Source: Catenaria anguillulae PL171 (taxonomy: Eukaryota > Blastocladiomycota > Blastocladiomycetes > Blastocladiales > Catenariaceae). From it: 64,000 nucleotides of DNA. The notes below the pieces were generated by a model. It was not told the DNA's origin, ran no database searches, and worked only from the letters and a program-made list of their open reading frames with translations. Location: positions 682,001 through 746,000 of the forward strand of contig MCFL01000005.1 in assembly GCA_002102555.1 (NCBI GenBank). Reading direction: 5' to 3'. Both the position numbers and the translations under genes were made by a program. Positions 22,487 to 33,902 of this stretch are shown one piece after another (position 1 is the first letter of the stretch; each line of letters starts with the position of its first letter).

Positions 22487-23732
22487 TTAGTTGTCGGTGG
22501 GAATCCGCCCAGGCAAATGATACACATCGGCCTTGCGGTACCGGCGCACATACTCGAGCATCTCGTACTCGAGAATCTTTGGCTTGAGCACACCCGCATC
22601 GGCAAACGTTTGCAAGTTACCCACCGGGTGCTCGTCCAGGTGCAAGCGCGTCACGCCATCCGGGTGAATCTTTGGGTAAGGCGACACGGCATCCACAAAC
22701 TTGGAGTAGGCAGACATGGCAAACTTGGGCACGTACGCCTTGGAGATGGGTTTGCGCGTCAGCTCAATCCAAAGATCGACAATTCGTCGTACGTGTACGC
22801 CTTGGGGCTGTCGGCACCAGAGACGCAAATGAAGTGTAAGAGCACCGGGTTGACAAATGAGAACACTCAAGAGCAAAAACAAAACGAACCCAAAGAGCTC
22901 AAATGTTTTCCCCTGTGCATCAGCACTGACGGCAATGTTGCTCACCGCCTGCGCAACATCGCCAACGTACACGGGCCTCCTGACCGTCTTTCCATCGTTG
23001 GGGACGGGCAGAGCCGGGAAGTTGGCCATCCACCCAATCTGATGCAAGAACCTGTCCTCGTGGCCAAACATGGTGGCCGACCGGACCACGGTGGCCTGCG
23101 GGTACTCTTCACGGACGGCCTGCTCGGCGAGCCACTTTGCGCGCAAGTACTCGGAGGGAGACGACTCGCTGGCAGACAAGTGCGACAGCTGAACAAGGGC
23201 ACCCACGCCTTCTTCGCGGCACACATGGGCAATGTTGCGGGCCGAGTCGACGTTGGCATTGTTCAAGGTGAAGGATTTGGTGGCATAGTCGCGGCCAATC
23301 AGGTTGATGACAATGTCCGAGTGGCGCACGCATTCGGCAAGCTGGTCTTGGTTGTAAATGTCGAATTTCTGTTTTATGGCAGATTCATGCGATTCCGAAT
23401 CAGTCGCGTGCTTGGCAACAAGAAAAAAAAGTGAGTGATGGACGAAAAGCATGTACCAGCGAAGTGATCTGGCCCAAATCGCCCATAATCTTGAGATGAC
23501 GCTTCGAGTCCTCGTCGCCACGCCACGGGGTGATGATGGACGACCCGACTTGGCCCAGGCGGTTGACCACGTACCGGCCAAGGAAGCCCGTGCATCCAAA
23601 GACGGTGACGGTGAGGCCCGACGACGACGACCGGCCGCCGGGGCCGTACTTGATGGTGACGGCACCCTTTTTGGCGTTGGACAGGCGCACAATGTCCGAG
23701 TAGGAGCGCTTGAAGACGCGGGCTGTGGACAT
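22487..23732 (-). CDS. NDUFA9: Complex I 39-kDa subunit (NDUFA9)
   Basis: Accessory subunit of mitochondrial NADH:ubiquinone oxidoreductase with an atypical SDR fold that binds NADPH. Exons (minus): 23732-23457, 23368-22890, 22807-22487, with GT-AG introns; about 358 aa. The N-terminus [20 protein letters not shown] looks like a mitochondrial presequence. The dinucleotide motif is [19 protein letters not shown]. Later motifs match NDUFA9: [89 protein letters not shown] across the second intron, and a C-terminus like [20 protein letters not shown]. One missing base near 22780 must be assumed. Presence of complex I separates this organism from fission and budding yeasts that lost it. Confidence 0.85.
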
Positions 23733-24296
23733 GCATCATGTGCATGTTAGCGTCATTGACAATGTGAGGGTGTTGTGTGTGGTGGGCCAAGCCATTGTCA
23801 TTGGCGCTGGCGTGGGCATGGGCATGGGCATGGCCGTGAGGATTGCGTTGAGACGGACCGGGATTCATTGTGAGAGGTGGCGATGGCTCGGCGGCAACGG
23901 CAGACGGTATCCGAAATCCGATGGAAATGGAAATTCAATGCAATGGGCTTTGGCGGTTTTGGCTTTTCAGTTCGAAGGGCGAATGGTGATCCATCCAGAT
24001 CCAAAGTGCCGATCTTTCCAGCAGCCCGCCGATCTATTATACTTGTGACTTCAAGTTGTCAGGCCACTCCGTGCTAGGGCCGTCAGCAGAGCGTCCACTT
24101 TTGAACGTGCTATGTAGAACGTTATGGTGAGTGGCTCCATGGCCAGTCTGTCTGGATATGTGTGTGCGTAAGAGAGAGGAAAGAAGTTTATCAATAGGTG
24201 GTCTTGCGAGGGAAGAATCTTTGAGCGAGCTTGTGTGATAGGAGTTGAGTGGGAATAGAAGAGCAAACACGAATATGTTGACAGCAGACGACCAAA
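23733..24296. other. Intergenic, NDUFA9 promoter
   Basis: About 560 bp upstream of NDUFA9. A His/Ala/Asn-rich minus-strand frame near 23740-23868 comes from a GCCCATGCC-type repeat and is probably 5' leader rather than coding. No other signal seen. Confidence 0.35.
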
Positions 24297-24913
24297 CTAC
24301 ACCTCCTCTTGGGCATGGAGCGAGGTGGCCTCTGTTTCTGCTGCTACGACCTGGACGCGCGGCGAGACGGCCTCAGCCTTGACAGCATCCAGGTGGCCTT
24401 GGAGTGAAATTGCTGTTGAGTCGGCCTTTTGCCCGGCAGAAACGGTTTCCTTTGACGCGCCAGCGCGAAGCGCTGCGACCTCCTTACGCAGTGATTGAAC
24501 CTCCTCCTTCAGCAAATCGGCTTCCTCTTTGGCCTTCTTGAGCTGCGTTTCGGCCTGAATGCGAAGGTCGCATGCGTCTTGAAGCGCCTGTGAAGTGCGA
24601 TCCGCGTCAACCTTGAGTTGCGCGATTGCGCTTTGCAGCTTGATGACCTCATCCTCCGGTTTGCGCTGCAACGGTTGTGAGAAGAGAGAGTCAGTGCCAG
24701 TCTTTCCAGTGGATGAGGCCTGAGGAGGCCGCTCACCCCATGCGTCTCACCCGCAGCCGGTGGACGTACGACAGTTGGTGCGCCAGGACCCGCGTTTGTT
24801 GTGTTGATCTGGCTCGCGGCTTTGCGCCATTCGTGCGCTTGTTGCAGCATTTGGAATTCTTCTTCTTCAGGGCCGGCCACAAAGGCGGCCAGACAAGGAA
24901 ATGATTGCGACAT
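24297..24913 (-). CDS. Small coiled-coil protein, hypothetical
   Basis: Two exons, 24913-24737 and 24665-24297, joined in phase 0 by a 71-nt intron with GTGAGC donor and TTGCAG acceptor; about 181 aa. Exon 1 begins MSQSFPCLAAFVAGPEEEEF, with a helical HEWRKAASQI and a Pro-rich end. Exon 2 is a long coiled coil: DEVIKLQSAIAQLKVDADR, QLKKAKEEADLLKEEVQSLR, with heptad spacing of Leu/Val over about 80 residues. I do not recognise the family. It has no signal peptide or membrane segment. The start is the first Met that precedes the acidic segment; an upstream in-frame Met at a less favourable place also exists. Confidence 0.5.
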
Positions 24914-26063
24914 TTCGCGAAACAGCGATGACCTGCGCGAAATGACTAAGTGCATCGTGTATGTGTCGGTCGAGGTCGCTTGCTTGTGGGAAAACGACCA
25001 GACTTGCGCTTGGATCCGATCATCTGCATCCATGCGGCGTGTGACTGTGCGTTGGCCAGGGTCATCTTAATATGTAACGAATATGGACCGGTCACGAGAA
25101 GAGCTTTATCCCTTTCGACTTGGAAAAGTTCAAGCAAGAAGTCCACTCGTGTGCCAATCCGTGCTTGTTGCGGTGATCGGCGGCGACCTCCGATCTGCCT
25201 GCGATCGTCTCTTCTGCATGTCCGACCTGCGTCCAAGACCAGCCCAAGACTTGGAGACACAGAACGCTGGCGATCGGCTTATGCCAATGGCCAGTGACAA
25301 AACCAAATGAATAAAGTTTCAAAAAAGGAACAAATGATGATGGAGCGGGGCCAGATCAGAAGAGAGAGGCGGAGGCAAGTGGACAGAACTCATTTTGTTC
25401 AATTATCCTGGCCGTTGGCCTTGGGTGTGTTGGGTCCGATGATCGACACAGGAACTGGCGGCAATGAGTTGGCCATGGTTCGCATGCATTGTTTTCGGCG
25501 CCGTGGCACTGTTGTGCGGATGGCTCCCAATGGCTGCCTGACGCGCTGTCAGGCCGTCCGCTCACTGTGTTGGACGAACGGAAAGTTTGGGAACTTGTCA
25601 TTTAGAATTCCCTGTTGTTGCAATTTGTGGGCATGCACTCCCTTCACTGATCATGTTGCTTCCGTGCTCGTAATGATGTCATGATGATCCAACGGCACGG
25701 GCGACTTATAGAGAGGACGCTAATGCAGCCGACCTGAGCCAGGTCATAGGTCAGATCAATAACTGACAACCTCCGAATATTTCTGCTGCTTTCGTCGTAT
25801 TACGAGAGCAAGCTATAAACCGAGCCGAACGGAACCAACCTGAAAACGACAAGACACCCGGCAAAGTAACAATGACAAATGCTAAAATGGACGGGCTACT
25901 CAAACACAAGAACCAAAGGATTCAAGAGCAAAGGAGAAGAGGGCCACGAAGGAGAAAATATGCAACAACAAGATGTCACTTTGACATGATGAGACCAAAG
26001 GCGCGCCGGCATTCCCAACTTCGAAAGCCTCAAACTTGCGGCATCCATTCCGTTTTCCTCGGC
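24914..26063. other. Intergenic, 1.15 kb without recognised gene
   Basis: Several open frames of 75-125 codons occur on both strands (for example 25307-25684 on plus) but none has family resemblance, splice-consistent neighbours or clear codon bias. The stretch lies upstream of the coiled-coil gene and downstream of the PDE9A-like gene, both on the minus strand. A TATA-like GCTATAAACC lies near 25813. Confidence 0.35.
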
Positions 26064-27944
26064 TCACGCTGCGGATTTCTGTTCCTTTGCGAGCTTTTGC
26101 TGCAGCTCCTGGTAGTACGCCAGCGACTTGCGGATTTGCGGAATCACGTCATTCTCCAAACCGGTCAAAACTTTGCCCAGCGTCTCGAACAATGGAATCA
26201 TTACAAACTGGATGAACCCAACTTGCGCTCCGGGCTTGGTGACCTTCTCCCGATCCATAAAGGGAGCATAAGGCAAGCCTTCAGCCTTCTCCCGGTCCGA
26301 CTGTGCAAAGTATTCTTCCAACAGGCAATCAAGCCAGGGCTCCGCGACATCGGCCGGCCTTGCCTCGTTCGAGATATCGGCGCATTTGACCATCATGACG
26401 AGCAGCTGGGCGCGGTGCTCCGGGTCCGAGTAGCTGAATGTGTCAATGATGGACTTGAACTTTGCCATGATGTCGCCATGCTTGGTCAAGTCGGTCGCGA
26501 GCACACACCGAATGATGCCCTTACGCGCGGCTTCCCACTCCTTGTCTGTGAGGTTCTTGAAGATATTGCAGTCCGAGTTGCGGATGATGGTGAAGCCGAC
26601 GGCGCAGTGGTGGTTTTCGAGTGGCGACTGGTCATTGTACACGGTGGCGAGTTCTGTACGCGCATTGATTTGGTAGGCGTTGTTGAACCCGGGGTGGTCC
26701 ACGTCGTGAATGATGCTATGCATGTGCATGTACAGTGTATTGGTGCAGGCGTGTAAGCCAAAGTCCGTTGTTGTTTGATTGCTGAAAGACGCATGGAATC
26801 GTACCAAGACACGAGGCCAATCAACAGGTCCATGGGCTCGAGCTTTTCGCGAGCTCCCGTCGAGTGCAAGATACCGTAATACTGTGTATGGGAAATGAGA
26901 GGGCGGTGAGTGGAAGTGGCCACATGTTGCTGGCTGGAACACGCGCCAGCATACCATTTGCGTCACACAGAAACAATGCCTGAAGTTGTGGAACGGGTTG
27001 TTGTTGTAATTGTCCTTGATAGTGTGCAAGAACCGCTTGAGAATGGGTAGCTCAATCTTGAACTTTTCGATCAAGCCGAGCTCGGAAAACATGTGCTCGA
27101 TCAAGGCGGCCATCTCATTCTCTTCCCACTGCCACATGTCAAATGACGGGTGCTTGAGGTACGCGACCGTCTCGTCCGTGAACACATACTTGGGCTGGTG
27201 CGCAAAGATGGGGTCAATTTTCGATACACGCTTGATGGCCTTGGACGACACACGGGTCGTTGGGAAACTCGTCATGGAAATCTGGCGTTCGGCCGCCTGT
27301 GGTTTTTCACGATAGGCACCAATTCAATCAATGAGGTGTTTCGTCGTGCATGGCGAAAACGTGGCAACGACAAACCTCGATCCGCTTTTGGAATGATACC
27401 AACTGATCACGGAACGCCGTCATTTCGCGCAGCGGCTCGAGTGCCTTGGAAATCTCATTGAGCTTAATGTCCAGGGATGGCGATGTGGACTTTGCCGGTG
27501 TGGCCGCTCCATTGACCGGAGCCGTGGTGTATACATTTCCGTTGCCTGTGAAGCGACACGACATGGAGCGGAGGCTGGTTAGCAATGCTGCCATCGAGAT
27601 TCAGGCGAGAGCAAGTACGAATGGCCCCCAGTGCAGCTTGCCCGCAACGTGCCAGGCAAACCAGCGTACCAGCACCAGGAGGCGAACTTGGCCGCTTACG
27701 TTTAATGACGAGCGAATACGGCTCGGCCTTTGAGTTTGCCGGCAACAGCGGGCTTGGCGATACAATGGTGCCATCCGGCTTGGTCAAGCGATACACCACA
27801 TCCTTGTCTTCGAGCGGGACAGACGCCATGGACAAGAGCACGCCGCGCACATCGTCGCTCGTGGATCCGGGTAAAGTTCGCACACTTCGACCACATCGTC
27901 AATCTTGACGTAAATGCGCTTTGGCGCAGGCGTAGTGTGGACAT
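26064..27944 (-). CDS. PDE9A-like cyclic-nucleotide phosphodiesterase, five exons
   Basis: Class I HD-type phosphodiesterase, about 495 aa. Exons (minus): 27944-27700, 27545-27376, 27296-26955, 26881-26805, 26715-26064; GT-AG introns with consistent phase. The catalytic domain has NPFHNFRHCFCVTQM, IIHDVDHPGFNNAYQINART, NDQSPLENHHCAV, CVLATDLTKHGDIM, VKCADISNEARP, and VAEPWLDCLLEEYFAQSDRE followed by APFMDREKV. Metal-ligand His and Asp residues are present. The order and wording match PDE9A more than other families. The N-terminus also matches (IYVKIDDVVEV and a PANSKAEPYSLVIK motif, like PANS-PY in PDE9A). Two missing bases near 27920 and 27885 are assumed. PDE9A enzymes are cGMP-selective; selectivity here is inferred from family. 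A coiled segment (EISKALEPLREMTAF) links the two parts. Confidence 0.85.
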
Positions 27945-28751
27945 GATGGCTGCAAGGTTCAAGTGGTTCAGCACTGAGCTATTGTCGGCGTGGAGGGATC
28001 TGTGGGAATCAAGATCGCAAGGAATTAGTTGCGGTTTGGCTGCCTGGACACGTCATGGCATGGTTTGATGGTCGCGAGCAAGAGCGGGGCAGGTAGGCAG
28101 CGGAGATCATAAGCTGCGTACATATTGCAATGACTTTCTGTGTGCACCTACTTGCGTGAGCCCTTTGCGATTTGGTTGCGTTGGATGGGCGGCCAGATCG
28201 ATTTGAAATTGGAACGAAAGCAACAATCGGACGCGTGCAGTTGTGGTCAGGGCGCTTGTCGTGCGTGTGGATTTGTCGAAACTGCCTTTCTTATCTTGCA
28301 GCGGGGGCAAACAGGGCCAGCAAAGGGAAGTTATGGCAGCCAAGGGGAACAATGCACAGAGATTCCAGCTTGAAATGCATGGAATTTGGGATCCTTTAAG
28401 TGTCCAATATCCTTTCGATGTGGTCACGCGTTCGTCAGCGATGCGCGAATGCATCGGAAATCGGCCTGCGGACGACGAGGATCTGCTCGACACGTCGTCT
28501 TGGTCGATAAAACTTGAAATCTTGCGGCCCAAATTTGGCAAATGGGTGCGCACACTTAAAATGACGGTTCACGGCTGGTGGAAATCGACTCGTCGTTGAC
28601 CATCTCCCACATCAAAACGAAACCTTGCCAGCTTTGTGTAACCGAGAGGACTGCGCAAACTGACAACAAGGACATGGAGTTTCGATATCTTCATACTTGT
28701 GTGATAAAATTACTTGGCCCCAACTGCCATCCAGCACAGGAATCAACCAAT
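27945..28751. other. Intergenic, no gene seen
   Basis: About 800 bp between PDE9A-like and PLRG1 genes, both on the minus strand. Open frames of up to 148 codons exist (28107-28553 minus; 28243-28599 plus) but overlap each other antiparallel and look random. It presumably holds the PDE promoter and PLRG1 3' UTR. Confidence 0.35.
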
Positions 28752-30287
28752 TCAATACCTTGTCCTGACCAAGTCTGGCCGCCACACGATGGGATGCGAG
28801 TCCTTTGATGCACGCTCATCCTCCTTCCACATCTTGATGGACTTGTCCGCCTCGCACGTAATCAACCGATACCCGGACCGGTCAAATGTGGCCGCAAAGA
28901 TGCCCGCCTCGCTCTCCAACGAGCCCGGCTGTACGGGCGACACCATGGACTGGAAATTGTACCCGGTGCGCCAGTCCCAAAAGTGCATGCTGCCATTATC
29001 CCCGCCCGAAAACAAGACGCCCTCGTCGTTGGCCGCAAGGCAGTTGACAATGCCTTGGTGACCCGAAAAGTTTTGCACGAATTTGACGGTTGGGAACTCG
29101 GCAGACGCATCGAGACCTTCCTTTGTCATGACCCATTGCTTGATGTTGTCGGGCGACCCAGATACAAAGGTGGATTCGGTCGGGTGTGCGCACAGGGCAC
29201 GCACGGATTTCTTGTGGTGGGTCAGGGTGCCCATGGACTTGCCTGCGCGAATGTCCCAGAGCTTGATAGTCGAGTCGTTGGACCCGGAGACGAGCTGGAA
29301 CTCGGAGGGCTGCATGAAGATGGTACCGATGGTGGCTTGGTGGCCCGTGAGGACATGGATTTGGTGCTTGGAACGCATGTCCCAGAGCTACAGAATAGAT
29401 TACGGGGGAATGGATCGTCAGTGATTGGAACAAGGTGTGCCGATTCAAAAGGAAGCAGGGCTGCATACGCGAATGGTGGAATCGCGACCACCCGTGGCCA
29501 AAATGTCGAGCGTTGGGTGCAGCGCCAAGGAATAAATGCCCGACAAATGCCCATGGTACTGCCGAATCACCTTGTTTGTCTCCAAATCCCAATTCTTGAG
29601 CTGCTTGTCCTCGCCGGCCGAAAACAAGTACGGGTGTCGCTCCGACACGGCGAGGCCACGGACGGCTGAAATGTGGCCCGTCAGGGTCAGCTTGAGGTTG
29701 CCCGAGGCCATGTCCCAAATCTTGATGAGGCGATCACCGCCACCAGTCACAAACCACTCGTTGGACGGGTCCACGGCCACGGACCGGACCCAGCCCGTGT
29801 GGCCAGCAATGACGCGGAACAGTTTCCAGGGTGCGTGCCACTGTGGCGGAGGAATGTCGCGGGTTTGACCGAGGGGAACGAGTGCGTTGGAAAAGGGTTG
29901 TTGTTGTTGCTGGGCAGTCGTTGGTTTGGGGATCACAGCGAGGGCGTTGGTGCTCCCTGCTGTTGATGCGGATGGTGCTGACGACGAAGATGCCGACGGA
30001 GTGGCGGATCCCGACGTGATGGCGAGCTGCCGCTGCTTTTGCTGTTGTGCTGCAGGACGAGTCTGTGTTGGGGCGGCAGTGGCGGCAGTGGGCAGGGTTT
30101 GAACAAGTGCGTACTCCGAGTGGTACTTTGAAAGGAGCTTTGCACGCTGGCTGACGGGCTCGTCGAGAATGTCGGCCGGGGAAGAAGTGTCGGGGGCAGC
30201 CATTGCGCCAAACTCTGCGCGGGTGCGCTTGCGAGACGCAACGAGTATGTCCTTGAGCTTCGGAACGGGAGGCATCGACGATGACAT
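28752..30287 (-). CDS. PRP46: Spliceosome WD40 protein PLRG1/Prp46
   Basis: Core member of the Prp19/NTC complex needed for spliceosome activation. Two exons, 30287-29469 and 29387-28752, with an 81-nt intron in phase 0; 484 aa, no frameshift. The N-terminus ([20 protein letters not shown], then [15 protein letters not shown]) matches the PLRG1 pre-propeller region. A Gln/Ser/Ala-rich linker follows. The seven-bladed WD40 propeller starts at [20 protein letters not shown] and has clear blades: [49 protein letters not shown] across the intron, [16 protein letters not shown], and [17 protein letters not shown]. The sequence ends [14 protein letters not shown], as PLRG1 proteins do. This is among the best-supported models in the window. 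Confidence 0.92.
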
Positions 30288-30678
30288 GCTTGTTTGGGTG
30301 GTAGTGGTAAGAGGCGGACTTCAGAAATGCGTGAAAATGGTAGAAGCGTCTAGTCCAAGATGTTTCATGAAGTTTATGCACTCACATCAGATTCTGGCTG
30401 ATTTGATATACGAATACGCCAGTTTAACTAGATATTCGATGATTCGTCAAGGCACAGAGTGGATCGGAGTGGATCGCCCTGAAAAATTGTCATGTGTCGC
30501 CGATCGGGTCACCAATGGTGGTGACCTACTTTGCTTTTTCCGCGAGTCGCCTCCGCATAAATAGCTCCTCTCGTGATGGCGGCGGTCACCTTGGTGAGGC
30601 TAGACTCGCAGTATTTACGGCCAACAAACACTTTTCAACGACCAGCTTGGGCTGAAGTGTTTTATTCTGCTTCCCCGC
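30288..30678. other. Divergent promoter region
   Basis: About 390 bp between the starts of PLRG1 (-) and the unrecognised gene (+). No coding signal. Confidence 0.4.
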
Positions 30679-31428
30679 ATGATTTCCGACGTCCGCGGCG
30701 CGTTTGATTGCAACCGCGAGTCCCTCGCCATTCACGCTTTTCAGCGGGTTGTCCACACCCATTATGGGTACCTCAACGTGGATATGACGTTTGAAAAGCC
30801 CTTCCGCCCTGCTCTGTACTGACCCGACGTCCTCATCCGCCTCGGTACATGCCTCCACCTCAACACGCCCATGTGCCGCAGCACCCGTCGCTTCGTCATC
30901 TTTCAGGTCGGAAAGCACGACGTGGATGCCCGCAACTGTCCCACTTGGAAAGATCGTGTATTCTTCGAGTCGTCTGTGGAAGCTGGCTTGGTTGGCGGAC
31001 CATTCAAGGTCTAAGCGAGCAACTGGCATTCAAACTCCGTCTTGGTTCACGCGAGGTAGTGCATATCTTCTCGTGTTTCAAACCGTGGGTGCGTGCGACT
31101 GAGTTCTGACTCTTAAGGTCCTCTTTCCCTTACGCAGGTTCGCGTCCAACAATCGGTTCGACATTCAGCAGCATGCCGGATCGCGGCTGCACAAAGACAT
31201 GTCGTACTGCTGCACTGGGGTCCTCACGGTGGACGCTGTGTCCAACTCGATCACGTTGTCACACCGCTTCTTGCAAGGATCGGATGGTGTGCCCAGGCCA
31301 AAGCACAACGATGTGCCCGCCCCACATTCTATTTCTCGCCCAGCAGTGCCGCTTTGGCTGATGGTGATGATTCGAGCGACGATGATGTGGACGTCATGCC
31401 CCCCACCAAGCGCCAACGCAACGTCTGA
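30679..31428 (+). CDS. Unrecognised protein with acidic/KRQR nuclear-type tail (broken frame)
   Basis: Coding-like region of about 232 codons with GC-rich third positions; family unknown. It starts MISDVRGAFDCNRESLAIHA and runs in one frame to an in-frame TGA at 30820-30822. After the TGA the same frame continues as coding-like sequence (VLIRLGTCLHLNTPM, RRFVIFQVGKHDVDARNC, FFESSVEAGLVGGPFKV). One missing base near 31010 then leads to LSEQLAFKLRLGSREVVHIF. A probable 53-nt intron (31085-31137) joins to FASNNRFDIQQHAGSRLHKD and SYCCTGVLTVDAVSNSITLS. Another missing base near 31320 leads to a tail with DDSSDDDVDVMPPTKRQRNV and a stop. The acidic patch plus KRQR suggests a nuclear protein. Either the TGA is a base-call error or this is a young pseudogene. 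An antiparallel frame (30586-31029 minus) is less convincing. Confidence 0.4.
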
Positions 31429-32153
31429 TCGGCCTGCTTCACGTTTTTGACTTGGGTTCTTGCCAACTGAAAGGCGTCTGCTGGTCGGCGGCCTTTCGAT
31501 CTGTTCTTGATGTCTCATCACATGTTTGATACATTTTCTCTGTGTCGGTTTTTGTTGGCTTCAAATTCGAATGTTTCCAACCTGCCTTTCCTTCAATGCC
31601 GCAAATGGGGCGGTTTGCTTCTCAGGCAGCACGTCGCCGTGCCGCGTCGCATCTGCTAGTATCATAGCGGGAATAAACTATGTTCATGTCGACCTCTGCC
31701 GCCAGGGGCCACCACATCGCTTCCTGTCCTGGTCAATGAGCTGGCCGGGGTGAATCACACACTTGTCACGAATGCCTCGCGAGTCAAGGACACATCATGG
31801 CCAGGCCGAAAAGCCTGAAAACCAGGGGAAAATGCGCGAATGTGGCCGCAAAAAATGACGTGGGCAGATGCAATGTCAGCCATTTGTGGCTTGCACACTT
31901 GCGTGCAATGATTTGGTCAGCAGTGAGTCAGATGACCGTCGCGAAATCTCTTGGCTTTTCGCGAGCTTTCTCGACGGCGATCGGCCGATTTCATTTTTGG
32001 GTGCCATTTCGCGCTTTTCTCATCGGCCGCGTCAGCTATAAAGCCCAACCGCCCCCGGCCAATCTTCTCCTCGTTCACTTCCCATAGCACTGACCGACAC
32101 TCAACATCCACACCTCCGCACTCGTCTCCTTCGACCGACACACTTATCCCACC
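31429..32153. other. Polyubiquitin upstream region
   Basis: About 725 bp with no coding signal. The last 120 bp hold a TATA-box and a C-rich leader for the polyubiquitin gene. Confidence 0.45.
32037..32042 (+). promoter_or_regulatory. TATA box of the polyubiquitin gene
   Basis: TATAAA lies 112 bp upstream of the polyubiquitin start codon, followed by a pyrimidine-rich leader. Position and context fit a core promoter for a strongly expressed gene. Inferred from sequence only. Confidence 0.5.
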
Positions 32154-33317
<1,164 letters not shown>

Positions 33318-33902
33318 GGCGGTGTGACGTGTGCGCGTGCGTACGCGCGCCCCCCCTTCCCTCATTTGCTCTTGACGCTCCCTCGGCGCATGTGCCAACT
33401 TAATGTCGCTTGTGTTGTGTGTGTATCAGAGTGTGTGAGATTGTACATTTTGTTGCCACGCACATCCTCCATCTCCTCCCTCCCCTTGACTGTTGTTTTT
33501 CACGATTTGAACCTTGTCTATATACATTCGCCTCGAGTATATCGAGTTGTTTCCTGTCCGAAGCTGGGCCACAAAAGTATAAATGTATGTACAGACGAGA
33601 CACTTGGCTGGAACCAACGAAATTGAAAAAAGAAAGGCAATAGAAGCACACAAAGTAGAAGATGCGACTGATGGTGGTTGAGACACAAGACAAGACGAAG
33701 AACGGAAGCGTGCTGCATTCATCAGACATCCAAAAATCGCAACCAACGAGTAAAACTGCCATAAATAAATAAACGATAAGAGGACGGCATGATCGTTGAA
33801 GGTCCGGGCATGTGCCGCGGCACACGATGGATGGCGGACAAGGCACAAGTTCGTCGACACAGGGAACGGAATGCCAGTGAGGGGTCGAGCGTGGGAGCGC
33901 AT
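33318..33902. other. Convergent 3' region
   Basis: About 585 bp between the stops of polyubiquitin (+) and the H3 variant (-). AT-rich with a possible polyadenylation-type ATAAATAAATAAACG near 33762. No coding signal accepted. Confidence 0.4.

Noticed and set aside
25872-26756. 294-codon plus-strand open frame
   Set aside because: Antisense to the catalytic exon of the PDE9A-like gene.
30586-31029. 147-codon minus-strand frame
   Set aside because: The plus strand has better codon bias and continues through a plausible intron to a nuclear-type tail.
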